Below are positions 21,964-32,999 of a stretch of DNA of 64,000 nt, piece by piece (the first letter of the stretch is position 1; each line of letters starts with the position of its first letter). Origin of the DNA: Dolomedes plantarius (Eukaryota; Arthropoda; Arachnida; Araneae; Dolomedidae); the NCBI GenBank assembly GCA_907164885.2, contig OU015490.1:241746449-241810448 (forward strand), read 5' to 3'. A program made the translations under genes and the position numbers. Under the pieces are notes generated by a model that had not been told where the DNA came from, did not search any database, and saw nothing but the letters and a program-made list of their open reading frames with translations.

Positions 21964-21969
21964 AATAAA
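21964..21969 (+). terminator. Poly(A) signal of Y1 (AATAAA)
   Basis: Canonical hexamer 32 bp after the stop. It is kept with its neighbours ('gctagaataaaatgagtttt') at 48436-48441 in Y2. Confidence 0.65.
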
Positions 21970-24900
21970 ATGAGTTTTGATCATGAAGGTAAATTTTCAA
22001 TACATATTTATAGCAGTACGTTTAAGGCTCCTTAATGTCTATTTACCTATTACTGGAGTAAAATTGCTTAACTCCAGTACCTGAAGTAAAAATATTTAGA
22101 ATATTATAAATCGAGATTCCTGATCACTTGTTTGACATAAGTTGGTGAAATTTGCTATTGAACCCAAGTGTTTAAAGTAAGAGTAAATGTTCATAAAATT
22201 ATATTATATGCTCTAGTATCTAGTTCCCATGTTACTCTTTCGAATCAATTGCATTTCACATTACAATTTGATTATATTGCGACCACATACTGAATGAACC
22301 AATTCATTTGAAGAATAGACGGTAGTGAGATACTGTATCAACAAATGATATATAAACGGTACCTAAAAATGCTAAAGTATAAATCATTAGAGATTAAAGA
22401 ATAGGTACAGTAAACCTGTGCACCTTGTCTGCGCATTATTGTAGATCATTAATGAGTTGTTAGAATTTCCCTTGTGGTCGGTTTGTTGATTTAATTTTGA
22501 AATTCAAACCATCAAACTAAACCTTTAAATCACTAAACAACCAAGTGCAAATTTTATTCTTTTGCTCTGTTAACGATTCGGTGTAAGATATGAAGATAAG
22601 GAGGACATTGAAAGCAGCACTACAGATTGCCTTTTCAGAATAAATTTATTTCGGTACAATATTTGACTGTAATTATCAAGTTTATTTTTAAATATTTTTT
22701 TTTTATAAACTTTAAATTCTTCCCTGCAAAACGCTAATATTCCAAATTAATCTTCATTATACCAGGTTTCTGCAGATGAATAATTAAGGATATATTTAAA
22801 TTGGATCAAATCAGCCGCCTACATTGTGAAGTGTTTAGTGTCGCGAGCCTCTACAAAGTGGGGTGGGGGAGAAAATGCTGAAGACATGAATGTTCCAGTT
22901 CTGCCACTCCATATGGGGCATTGTTAGCTTTCCTATATGCTGCTTCCATAATAAAGTAACCAACAAATTGATGGTATGTAAAGGCGAATGCCTTAAAGTA
23001 GTGATTCCCAACCTTATACTTGAGTACCACCTGAGAACTTTGTAGGGTCGTGGCGTGCCACTTCTTTAGTAAAATTTTTTTGTGGGGGGGGGGGGGGGGG
23101 TAAATAAATTTTATACTAGCATGAATAAGTTTAAAAAATGTATTCTAGTATAAATAAAACGAAATACAGATAATAAATTCATAAAACTAGAAAAAAAAAT
23201 CCCCTTTTATATGTAATTGTTAGTAACAAACGGCAAATGCAATTTTCCAACACTAAAATGTCTTTATGAGGACGCTTAAGGAGAATCTTGGTGTAGCTTA
23301 TACATATTTCTAATTAGAGCTTGTTATTAAACCCCTTTGCGTACCACCTCAAATTTTCTCACGTACCACTAGTTGCGAACCACAGTCCTAAAGCGTTAGG
23401 AAAAATAAAATTGTTATGTTAAACGTTTCACTTGTTTTAATACATTGCAAATAAAATCAGTCGTTCAGCACTCCGAATTTAAACGTACATATTCACAATA
23501 AAACTATTTGACGGTGGGCAATGTTCTTTCTGAAAGGAAGTTTTCAGTTGGAAAGCATTCAACTACACACAAGCCGGATCTAAAAAGTACGAAGGCATGT
23601 CGGAGATGCCAAAAACTCAAGAAAACGGGAATCTAACATCCTTGTTGATTTTAGGAAAGTTGAGATTATCTGAATATAAGTCTGAACAGTCCTTTAACTT
23701 CACCAGACTATTCAAGATGTATAGTATATTTCTCGCGCTTGTATCAGGATCAAATAATCCGTACATAGATGATGCTGTGGTCATCATTCAGAAAGTGCCC
23801 AAGTTTCTCCGAACTGGACTTTAACGTAAGACGTGAGAAATACACTTCATTAGCTGTATATAGGTATTTTTAAAAGGCTAGATACTTTTAAAAATAAAAG
23901 TGAGTTAAATGTTAATTATTTGATGCAGAATAAATACAAGAACTATTGGCACAATCAATCGGAAGCATTTTTCACAAATTTTGTCATAAAAACTGTTTCA
24001 AAATCAAGGCCATTTTATTTCTCGTATGAACAGATTATAAAGTATTTTTAGCTAGTTTTATTGGCTACACATGCCGAACATAACTTTATTGAAAATACCT
24101 GAACAAGTGCTTTTCAAACAAGATAAACGTCTTGTCCAATGTGCATTGAACTTCTGTTAGAAATGTATCATTCACTGGGTGGTAATTGAAAATATATTGC
24201 ATAAAGTTCAATGCAAATTTAGAAAATAAATAAAATTTGTATTCCGCTTGCAAAAAGCAACTTGTGTGTTATCATATCGATAGCGTATCCAAATATATAT
24301 TGCATTCTTGTCATGAGATACCACATACCTTGAAACTTTTTTAAAAGCTCCCATGAATTTAAATGCTTTTCAGATTGAAAATTTGATGTACACAATGAAA
24401 CAAGTTTAAATACAGTGAAATGCCTAATGTGGTCTCATAAAAGTTTGACACTCTGTACCTTTGCCTTTAAAATCATTCCTGAAACAGAAATGCTATAAAG
24501 ATTATTCTAGGTTTTTTTTTTTAAAAAGTCATTGAATTAAATTAGGGAACAGTACAAATGGTGAGATGCTGTTGAGAATTTGTATTGAGATATTAGAAAC
24601 ACAGACCACTGTACATTTTAAGGTTTTAGGAAGCCAACAAAGCCAAAAATATAAAATTTTTAATCTTTGTTGAAATTTCTAAATTTGTTGAAATATTGAA
24701 AACTTTGCTTTAAATACAACAGAAGCTTACAAATACAATTTGCTACACAGTTGTATAAATACAAACATTTGTATTCCCTCACTTCATCCTTATTTTATAT
24801 AAATAAGCCTTCGTTTTTGTTTAGTTTTACCCTACGCACAGAAAAAGAAACTTTCTAAATTGGGGAGGGGTCCACATAGGGATTAATGTTGACTGGCCTA

Positions 24901-25230
24901 AATGAGGCACCTATAATGAAGAAGATAAATATTTTCAATCAGTTTACTCGCAATGAAAGTTATGCACAATTAAAATAAATTATAGCAAATGTGATGTTCA
25001 CGCTGCAGATAAAGAGCTTTAATTGGCCAATCGAACGACAAAGTGCTCTATATCCTCTTCGTTTAGAAATTCGTGTGGACAAGATCAGGTTCCCATTAAA
25101 AATCTCTATATACCCTGGAAAGCTGAACTATTATGGTATATTAAAGATTGATAAGTCATTTCGAGGAAAGTTTTGAACGGTATTTAAAAACTTCATTGGT
25201 TTCCTATCAGACGATATGGATAAAATATCA
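21970..25230. other. Y1 downstream flank, no gene recognised
   Basis: It aligns with 48442-48602 plus 52089-57750 downstream of Y2, once the insertions there are removed. It contains a hAT MITE (22999-23385) and the mariner-free version of the 54745-56042 site, at 23709. A 75-codon frame at 23597-23824 is not open in the Y2 copy, so I do not call it a gene. Confidence 0.6.
22999..23385. mobile_element. hAT MITE downstream of Y1
   Basis: Ends TAGTGATTCCCAACC and, in reverse, CTGTGGTTCGCAAC. Flanks ccttaaag (22991-22998) and tcctaaag (23386-23393) form a slightly decayed 8-bp duplication. It contains a G run (about 23085-23100). The Y2 counterpart is 53240-54406, enlarged by two later insertions. 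Confidence 0.7.
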
Positions 25231-26555
25231 ACTGATAAAATGCTTCTTTCAGTTTATCTAGTAGTATAACGTATATGAAGTAAATCAAAAAATGTATTGT
25301 CACTAAGAGCTCCAGGAAGAGTCGTGGTAACTACAATACATGGGCCGGGCCCTCCACTGTAAGATGATATAGCAATGCATAAAACTTCAGTGATCAGTAA
25401 AAAGAGAATGTAGGAAGGAAAATAGTAAGTGGGACAAACAAAAAACTTCGATAGTACAAGTAAAGGTAAACCAAAATGGGGGAAAAAGAGACCGAGCGAA
25501 CAAAAAACAGGACAAACAATTAAAAGTTACGAGCAAGAATGGAACAGGGCCGTTTCTTGTTAGCTGGGTGAGCAGGGTCGTAATCGGCAAGATTTTTATT
25601 AAGATCATGTGGTAAATCTTTATGGAAGTTAATAGGAAGATTTTGAAGATAAATTTGAATAGTGGGGAGATTTATCTTCCTATAAATATCAACATTATGA
25701 AAATACCATGGGGAGTTAGTTTTTTGCCAAATAGTCATATTTTGAGTAACAGCCAGAATTTTAATGTTGGAATCAGCTGCATACGAACAAACTGGTCCAG
25801 CATATGTAAGTAAGGGTCTTAAGAAAGATTTAGAAATAAGCATTTTGTTACTAAAGTTCAGTTTACTATTTCGGGCAATTAAGGGATAAATTTGTCTTTT
25901 AGCATTACGAAATTTATTACGATTATTGATGATATGTTGTTTTCAAGTGAGTTTTTATCAAGGGTTAAACCTAGGTATTTATCAGTGTTTGACCAGGGGA
26001 TAATGATGGAACCAATTTTAATATTGCGATTAGCATAGGTTCTATAGAATTTATGGGTGAACATAGTGGCAATGCACTTATCAGAGATAATTTCTATTTT
26101 ATATTTAACGAGCCATGAATTAATAAGGGCAACGTGGTTATTAATAGCTTTGACTACATATTTATGACTATGATTAGAGGCAAAGATAGCATTGTCGTCT
26201 ACATAAATAGCAATTTCGGTCTTTATGTACTGAGGAATGTCGTTAATGTAGATATTAAACAAGGTTGGACCAATAAGAGAACCTTGAGGAACTACAGTAA
26301 AAATGGTATAGGGGTGGGATAAAGTATTATTGATATTTACTTGAAGTTGTAGATGATAAGCTTATAAATGATACCATCAATCCATGTTCGGTCGAAAGAG
26401 CGTGCTACATCCAGAAAAAGGGCTGCGGGGGACATTTTATTAATTTTAGCTTAGGTTTTTATCTCAGTGATACGGTAGGCCTGGTGTGGAGCAGAAAGAG
26501 ATTTTCGAAAACCGAACTGATAGGGAATAATCATGTTAATGGCATCCAGATGTAT
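25231..26555 (-). pseudogene. Jockey-like RT, palm to C-terminus (decayed)
   Basis: Minus frames give, in order, an RT motif with QFGFRKSL, a palm Asp in FLDVARSFDRTW, the catalytic box as YVDDNAIFA in LFNIYINDIPQYIKT...AIYVDDNAIF, TDKYLGLTLD, and the C-terminal RNAKRQIYP...LLTYAGPV...PWYFHNVDIYRKINLPTIQ block. Stops and shifts separate them. The DD of the active site is preserved but the gene is not open. The 5' part continues at 27020-28260 across the inserted segment 26560-27010. Confidence 0.78.
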
Positions 26556-26559
26556 GGTA

Positions 26560-27010
26560 GCACATTCGCAGTCAAAAAATTGACATATCCATCCTCAGAG
26601 GCCGATGTTTCTATGGTGTCCGCCGCTACATCACTATCTCCTTCCGATTAGCTCGTAGAATCCCAATCGTAATCTTCATCGTCTGTGCTGTCCTAATCAG
26701 AAAGATCACTCTTTTCTAATAATTCTAATATTTCGGCATCAGTCAATTTTTTATTTACTTTCCTTTCCTTGAGCTGTGAAGGTCCTCCCATACTTGTACT
26801 GTCCGTCATTTTTAAAAACGCACATAAAAATAATTGAAACACAAAATTTGGAAACCACGCACGTAAATTATAAAAATAATGCTTCACTAACATGCCTGAA
26901 AAACCTCTTTGTTCAACCTCCAAGGTCACACTAAAAACAAAGCATATAAATTATCTTAGTCGACCGTCGTCCCAGACCGTTGCCAGTTTACGAGGTAGCG
27001 CCATGCTTAC
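26560..27010 (-). pseudogene. Inserted ORF-start fragment splitting the Jockey-like RT
   Basis: Read leftward, a leader of about 200 bp precedes an ATG at 26809 and a 38-codon frame (LTDAEILELLEKSDLSD), which stops but continues in phase as acidic text (DSTDDEDYDWD, SASEDGYVNF). The same piece opens the window at 1-345. I see no terminal repeats or target duplication. An acidic N-terminus of a piggyBac-like or other domesticated transposase is one possibility; a processed host transcript is another. Confidence 0.45.
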
Positions 27011-27019
27011 GCGATAGCC

Positions 27020-28260
27020 CGTCAGTGGCAGCGAGCGTGTTAATTTAGAGGGCAAGAAATTTTTCAGTAATTTTGCAAATAGTGTTAAATAAACTTATAG
27101 GACGATAACTATCGGCCGAGGAAGGGGGTTGGTTTTCATTTTTTGCGAATTGGAATAATAATGGGATTTTTCCATTTAGGAGGGAAATACTCAAATTTAA
27201 AAATAGAAATTATAAGAACGGTAATTTTGTAGATATAAAGAGGACGGAGATGCTAAAGCTTAGTATGAGTGATACCATCAGCTCCAGGGTACTTCCTTGT
27301 GGGGAGATTTTTAATAATATCTTTAACGTCAACAGGAACGATATAAGGGGTGGGGCTATCGTGAGGCGTATTATTAAAGAGATCCAAATTAGTTTTGACA
27401 ATGTTTTCAGTGCTGGAATTTTGAGGGGGGTTAGGAGAAAAATAATGAGAGAGAGTTTTAGCAATAAGGTTACATTTTTCGAGTTCAGTGCTAACATGAG
27501 AATTGGAATTGGGGATTTTAAGAGGGGGAACGGTATTAAATTGGTTTTTAAATCTTTTGGCCGCATGCCAAATAGAATTGTTTGTAGTGTCAAGATAAGT
27601 AATAAACTGTTCCTAGTTAGAATTGGCTTTGTGATTTAAGTAATATTTAAGGTCCTGCTGAGCGTTGTTCTTTATAGTTTTATTGATATCAGTTTTATTA
27701 TGTTGCCAATTCTTACGCGCTTTTGTTGTTTATGAGTAATTTTAAGTTAGGGTCAGAGTTAGGGCCTGTTCACATAGGAGTCCGTTGCGTAGCGTTAAGG
27801 AAAAGATGACGTTGAGACGAAAGTAAACCAATCATAGGCGTTAAAAATTTCATTGCTAATCGTTTGGAGGCCTATGATTAGTTTATTTTCGTCTCAACGT
27901 CATCTTTTCCTTAACGCAACGCAACGGACTCCTATGTGAACAGGCCCTTAGATTTATTTTGCGGGATGATTTGGTACTGTCAAATAGGCTTAAGTCAATA
28001 TCATAAGTGATACTATTAGCGAGATCGTCAATACCATCAATACCATTAACAACAGGGTGGACAAAGGGGTTACTAGCGAGGATGTTTTTGAAGTTAGACC
28101 AGATAGTAAACTTTTTCTGTTTAATATTAAGAAGATTATGGTCGAGGGAGACTTTAAGTAACAGAACAGAGGACAGGTCCCAAATGGAGTCAATGTACAG
28201 ATCATGATTATCACCAAGATTTCAAGCGTCAGGCTATTATTCGTTCAAGAGTAACAACTA
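27020..28260 (-). pseudogene. Jockey-like element: endonuclease tail and RT N-terminal half
   Basis: From the right, a frame reads IDSIWDLSSVLLLKVSLDHN and KKFTIWSNFKNILAS, the end of an APE-type endonuclease region in Jockey-clade elements. The linker and RT N-terminus follow (TNNSIWHAAKRFKNQFN, CNLIAKTLSHYF, PKWKNPIIIPIRKK, RPISLL-like). Several frame changes and stops are present. A Harbinger-like MITE at 27762-27947 lies inside. The window-start copy (346-930) lacks the central 0.6 kb. Confidence 0.7.
27762..27947. mobile_element. 186-bp fold-back MITE with TTA target duplication (PIF/Harbinger-like)
   Basis: TTA flanks both sides (27759-27761, 27948-27950). The ends are GGGCCTGTTCACATAGGAG and its inverse. 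Arms of about 80 bp pair almost perfectly, so a transcript would form a long hairpin. A related copy sits in the BEL LTR at 18592-18783. Confidence 0.8.
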
Positions 28261-28605
28261 AATACACTGCTTCGCGCAAACCACGAAGCAGCCAGGTAGC
28301 GCTACTAGTACGCTAAAAATATATATGTTTTCAATTTGCAACAGTGTAGTCTTCAGTTAGAACTTTAACGTATCTATCTTGAATCATATTTAGTTCTTTA
28401 TTAATGAATAAATTCCTTTGGTTGACGAAATTTATAAAATGAATCCTGTTGCAAGGTGCAGAAAAGTTCAGGCTATCCGAAAATACCATTTTCATTTTGT
28501 TATCAGCATTTATGTAGCTGTAAATAGTAGAAAAATTTTATTCATAGGTTAACATTGAGTTTAGCAAATCCAGTAGGGTTCGTTGACAGCAGACTTAACC
28601 TACGA
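28261..28605. repeat. Half copy of MITE family R upstream of X2
   Basis: Matches 930-1253 upstream of X1 closely, including the missing left end and the terminal 'cagcagacttaacc'. Inherited by both units. Confidence 0.6.
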
Positions 28606-28873
28606 ATCAAAAGAATTATGATCGATGTTATGACTCACAAGATGCGTCAAGACGCAGTTCTTACTTGAGAAATAAGGTCTCATTTCAACCTCATATATTA
28701 TCCAAATAAAGTATGCTTAGAATTAAAATGAAAAGAATTATGTTAAAAGTAAAATTAAATCATATTTTATTACTTTTACTATGTAAATTAAACAATACAT
28801 TGATTTTCTATTTATTGCAATAATATTTTGAGATAAATGGCAACAGAAATTATTCGATGTAATCGGTCAGGGA

Positions 28874-28881
28874 TATAAATA
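28874..28881 (+). promoter_or_regulatory. TATA box of gene X2
   Basis: TATAAATA in the same setting as X1 (1533-1540): 'cggtcaggga' before it and 'cggatgatgtattctggctt' after it. Confidence 0.6.
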
Positions 28882-28905
28882 AGCGGATGATGTATTCTGG
28901 CTTGT

Positions 28906-28941
28906 CCTTCTTAAGTGTTCATCTTTATTTCTGTTAGTTTT
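28906..28941 (+). other. Gene X2 exon 1 (non-coding), predicted
   Basis: Equivalent of X1 exon 1, ending at the donor GTAAGT (28942-28947). The start is set only by TATA spacing. The intron runs to 31276 (about 2.3 kb) and is longer than in X1 because the family R MITE inside it carries a further insertion. Confidence 0.55.
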
Positions 28942-29112
28942 GTAAGTATAGTAAGATCTTTATATGCTTTAAACATATGTAGAATGTATAGTATAAAATT
29001 GTGCACTAATGGTGTTAAGTGAAACTATGTACAAACAAATAATTTTTTAGGTAGAAATATCTAGAGGACTAGGTGTAATGAACTTTGATTTTGGAATTTT
29101 GCGTTTTGTTAA

Positions 29113-30124
29113 GATTGCTGTGTTTAGACCTGCCAACTTTCCGGATTTACCCTGGTAATGCCGGATTTTTAATGCATTTTCCGGGTTTCCAGTACGGACA
29201 GTATTATTACCGGATTTTTAGTCACTACAAAAATATGTACTCGTTTCAGGTTATCTATGTCAAGGGAAACCTTATAAAATTTGCTAATATGAAAATTGAA
29301 CCCACAAGGACTCTGTTATGAAGAACAATTTAACAATGAATTTTTAAAAAAGAGCAACATCAGCTACAGTAAATGCTAAAAAAATTCAAAGGTTTCCTGA
29401 AATTAATTAAAACAAACATTATAAAGAAATAGTACTCAAAATATAGCCTGTTGGGGTCCCTGCTAGTGTAAATAAGATGTACATTAAAAGCATGATTACC
29501 AATTCCAAATATATCTTTTGTTTAATATAATTTTAAGATGTGCTGAACAGTAAGGAAATATTTTGAACTATGTAATATTATTAAAGAGATCCTATGAACT
29601 ATAAGTATACATTATAATTTTATGGTTTTTATCTATACTGCGTTATGTCGTTATGTCGATAATTTTATGCACGGTAGAATATTGCAGGATTTTGCTTTTA
29701 CTGAGGTTGGCAGGTCTGTGTGTTCTAACCCTGTTGTATTCGCTTATCTCACTGTTACCCAGAGGAGACTTTTTCAGAGAATTGCCGACTTTGATTTGAA
29801 TATTCCATTTTTATAAATTTTACTCCGTAATAGAGAAAAAAAACTTTGCACTCTGCGGCATTTTCAGTTTCAGAAAAGTGGAAGGAATATTTTTAAAATT
29901 CAAAATATTAGGAGAAAATGCTGTTAAAGTGTTAAAATGTCTCTGCATTCTTTTGGTGGACAAAATTTAAAAAATGAATATTGTTGCAAGGTGCAGAAAA
30001 GTGCAAGCTATCTGAAAATTTAATTTTATTATCAGCATTTATGTAGCTGTAAATAGTAGCAAATTTTTTTCCATAGGTTAACATTGAGGTTAGCAAATCC
30101 AGTAGGATTAGTATACAGGAGCCT
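29113..30124. mobile_element. Family R MITE in the X2 intron, split by a second element
   Basis: Orthologous to 1772-2141 in the X1 intron. The left TTAA is at 29109-29112. The right TTAA has decayed. The insertion at 29126-29717 lies 13 bp from its left end. Confidence 0.65.
29126..29717. mobile_element. Terminal-repeat element inside the X2 MITE (hAT-like)
   Basis: Its ends are AGACCTGCCAAC and the exact inverse GTTGGCAGGTCT. Near the left end the motif ccggattt or a variant recurs several times within 100 bp. Flanking bases (ctgtgttt / gtgtgttc) are only a partial 8-bp match. The X1 intron is uninterrupted here ('gttgctgtgttctaaccc'). No coding region. Confidence 0.65.
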
Positions 30125-31292
30125 TTCGCCTCGCTCATATTTAGGTAATCAAGGAATGTTTGTTAATTCGAAAGAGCTTCATCTATTTCTTTTAAAAAAA
30201 TCTTGACTTCCGAAATGGTTGCAAATTTTACTAGTGCCGTAATTCTGTGTCTATAGAGATTCTGCCAGAGTCTACGATTACATCTAACATCACTATAAAC
30301 ATGAAACTTCTATTTTCATATAACGGCATCACTGTCTTGTATTATAATTAATATTAAATGTTTCGTTTTAATTCGAAAGCTTTTTACTATAAATTGACAC
30401 AAGGTAACTATTATAGTAGCTGAAACTTAAATACGAAATGCTTCATCTGTGACGTATACAATACATTTACCCTAATAACATTGTCGTTTGAACAAATACA
30501 GTTCTCTCAGCAATTACACTAACCTCTTAAATGCAATTCACCATTGATGACAAAAAAATACTTATTTACTGAAACCTGTCAAATTCTGGTTTCAAGTTTA
30601 GTCTCAAGACAGTTAACGAAATGCCCAGTGATTTTTAAGCGAAGTATCTTAATATTAGCTATCACTTCTTTTTTACCGTATTCACTTCAAGCTCTTGCAA
30701 AATTACTTTTTTCTAACATACTTGAATTTTAAACTTTTGCAATTAAATCCTTATATATAAATCAATAATTTACCATCTTTCAAATAGTCTTCCTGACTAT
30801 CACTGTATGTTCAATACTTCCCGTCGAAAAAGATGAAAGGGTCAGACCTATTTTGTGTCAAAATTTACACTAAAATTTAAATTTTATAGCTTTATGAAAA
30901 CTATTCCAGTAACTTGACAATCTCAACGATTTGATCAAAGTAATGTATTAAACTCTGATCAAAATTTTAGTCAGTAAGACATTCGTGCTGACATTGACTG
31001 TGAATACTTGGGTAATCTTTCACCCTGTACTTGCAACTTTTTTACTTTCTCTGAGAGAACAGTTTGAAATTCACTTTCATTTAAACTAAAACACTCTTTA
31101 AAAACCCTTGATGGGAGCTCTGGCTGTAGTCTTTATCCTAGAGAAATTTACAGATAGGTTTCTTAAATTTCGCACCTTGACATGTTGTTTAAGTTTGCAC
31201 TCTGTAAAGCCGTATTTTCAGTGCTGATTTATAATCCTACTTTCTTTTCAATGTTAAGTTATTGCAATACTTTCAGGAATAAATCTGCCGAA

Positions 31293-31535
31293 ATGCCTGA
31301 AATTGAGAAATCAACTTCAGTAACAGAAAAGGTAGAAGCTGTTGATATCGCAGCAACAAATCAACATGAAGCAGAAATTGAGGAAGTCGTGAAGAAAATT
31401 AAACAGCACATGATAGGTTATTCAGACACCATGAAAAGGCTTGTGGGGATGCTTGGAGGCCCCTGTTCGCATCTCAAATTGAATGTTCCTGAAAAAGTTC
31501 TTAAATATCTTGAAGACCGTGAACAGAGTAAATAA
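31293..31535 (+). CDS. Gene X2: 80-residue acidic helical protein, near-identical to X1
   Basis: The coding sequence is in exon 2 after the acceptor CTTTCAG (ends 31276), with the ATG 16 nt in. By my count it differs from X1 at four of 243 bases: three are silent (in the Val, Leu and Leu codons near residues 51, 61 and 73) and one changes R79 to S. The surrounding intron and 3' flank are clearly more diverged, with many substitutions and indels. That pattern suggests selection on the protein or local gene conversion. Layout is as for X1: acidic start, helix with KQHM (37-40), GGPC turn, second helix. AATAAA at 31591 and ATTAAA at 31612 follow. Unknown function. Confidence 0.78.
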   Translation: MPEIEKSTSVTEKVEAVDIAATNQHEAEIEEVVKKIKQHMIGYSDTMKRLVGMLGGPCSHLKLNVPEKVLKYLEDREQSK

Positions 31536-31590
31536 TTGTCAATTCGGTCCTTTTTGTTTTTCTAACGAGGATTTGGAACAAAAGAACTGT

Positions 31591-31617
31591 AATAAATATT
31601 GGTGTGGAGTTATTAAA
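31591..31617 (+). terminator. Possible poly(A) signals of X2 (AATAAA, ATTAAA)
   Basis: AATAAA at 31591-31596 and ATTAAA at 31612-31617, 56 and 77 bp after the stop. X1 keeps only the second. Confidence 0.4.
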
Positions 31618-31756
31618 AACATTTTGACCTGTTTTGCCTAAACATTGATATTCCTTTTTAGTTAAGATACCTAATATTAGCAGGAGGATCATTCCTAACA
31701 CCTGCCTAAATGTTCTTTACAAAGGCTCCCTTATTCTTTGTATTAACAAAGAAATA

Positions 31757-32994
31757 CAGATGGTGGACAAAATAATACGAACACCTGTAAAATAATGGAA
31801 AATCTTTTAATAGGGGGTTGGATCACCCTTTGACTGAAGTAGATTTAATGCGACGTGGGATAATGCATAAAGGTCGTGGACAATATTTAAAGGAATATTA
31901 AGCTATTCCTCCTGCAGAGCGGTCTCTAATTCCGAAAGTCCGGATGGAGGTGGAAATCGGGAACCAAGTTTGGAGTCCAAATATTGCCATAAATGTTCAA
32001 TAATATTCCGGAGACTTAGGGGGGCCAGGCGAGATGTTCAACTGCATCGTCATGCTCTTCGAACCATTCTTGAACACCTAGCAGTGTGGGTAGGGGCGTT
32101 GTCTTGAAAAAGCGGTCGCTCTCCAGGGAATAGTCTGGACAAAAGGATGGCCATGATCCCCTAGAACGCCTAGATAGTGATTGGATTTGATCCTCCCATG
32201 CAGAATAACAAGTGGCCCAAGACCGCGCCAAGATATCGCACCCCATACCATAATGGAGCCACTCCCATGCTTCACAGTCGGCAAGAGGCATTCAGGATGA
32301 AACGCTTCTTTGGGCGTTCTCCAGACATAAACGCGTCCGGTCATCTGAAATAGGGTGAATGATGATTCATCTGACCATATTACCTGTTGCCACTGCTGTG
32401 GGGACCAGCCTTTGTGATATCTGCACCATTGGCGTCGCTTGAAAGGATTAGTTGCTGTCACAAAGGGTTTATGAATTTCCACTCTGCCAAAAAGGTTCGC
32501 AGCATGAAGTTCCCTTTTGACTTTTTGTTGAAACGGGGTCCTGGAGATGACTGTTCATTTCGAATGTTTTCTCGGATAACGATTGCTTGTGCTTTCGGGC
32601 TACTATGCGCTTCAAGACCAGTCTATCCCTATCAGCAATCTTGGACTTTCGGCCACTGTTGTGCTTTGAAGACGCCGTCTTTCGTGTACGCTGTCATAAC
32701 GGCTGATATCGTACTCCTTGCAAACCCCAAAAGGTTTGCTGTTTCCGTAAACGATGCTCCACTTAAACGCGCTCCAACTATCATTCCTCTTTGGAACTCT
32801 GACAGGTCTGACATTTCAACTTATCACAGATAGTTCGATAGAAGCATGCAACGCAGGTGACTGTTGTTGACAGACTGATACCTTCCTCTTCACGCTCACT
32901 AGGTGGCAGACTTCTGTTGCAGGTGGCGCGGCTGTACTGCAGGCGTGAAATACGTCATACTTTTCACAGGTGTTCGTTATTTTCTACTCATCTG
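31757..32994 (-). mobile_element. Tc1-like transposon downstream of X2
   Basis: TA at 31755-31756 and 32995-32996. Terminal repeats start CAGATGGTGGAC and, in reverse at the other end, CAGATGAGTAGA, then share 'aacgaacacctgt'-like sequence. Length is 1238 bp. The paralogous site downstream of X1 holds only 21 bp of its left end plus filler. Confidence 0.88.
31830..32814 (-). pseudogene. Tc1 transposase, several frame breaks
   Basis: The N-terminal frame starts MSDLSEFQRGMIVGARLSG at 32814, with the paired-like helix-turn-helix (TETANLLGFARSTISAV). The middle frame (32482-32078) holds VIWSDESSFTLF (first Asp) and GSIMVWGAISWRG. The third region, in another frame, gives FQDNAPTH (second Asp) and an IIEHLW stretch near the final Glu. 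At least three shifts separate them. The order and motifs match DD34E Tc1 transposases. Confidence 0.82.
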
Positions 32995-32999
32995 TATAG

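Noticed and set aside
23597..23824. 75-codon reading frame downstream of Y1
   Set aside because: The Y2 counterpart has stops and a mariner in it. No splice or promoter evidence and no motif.
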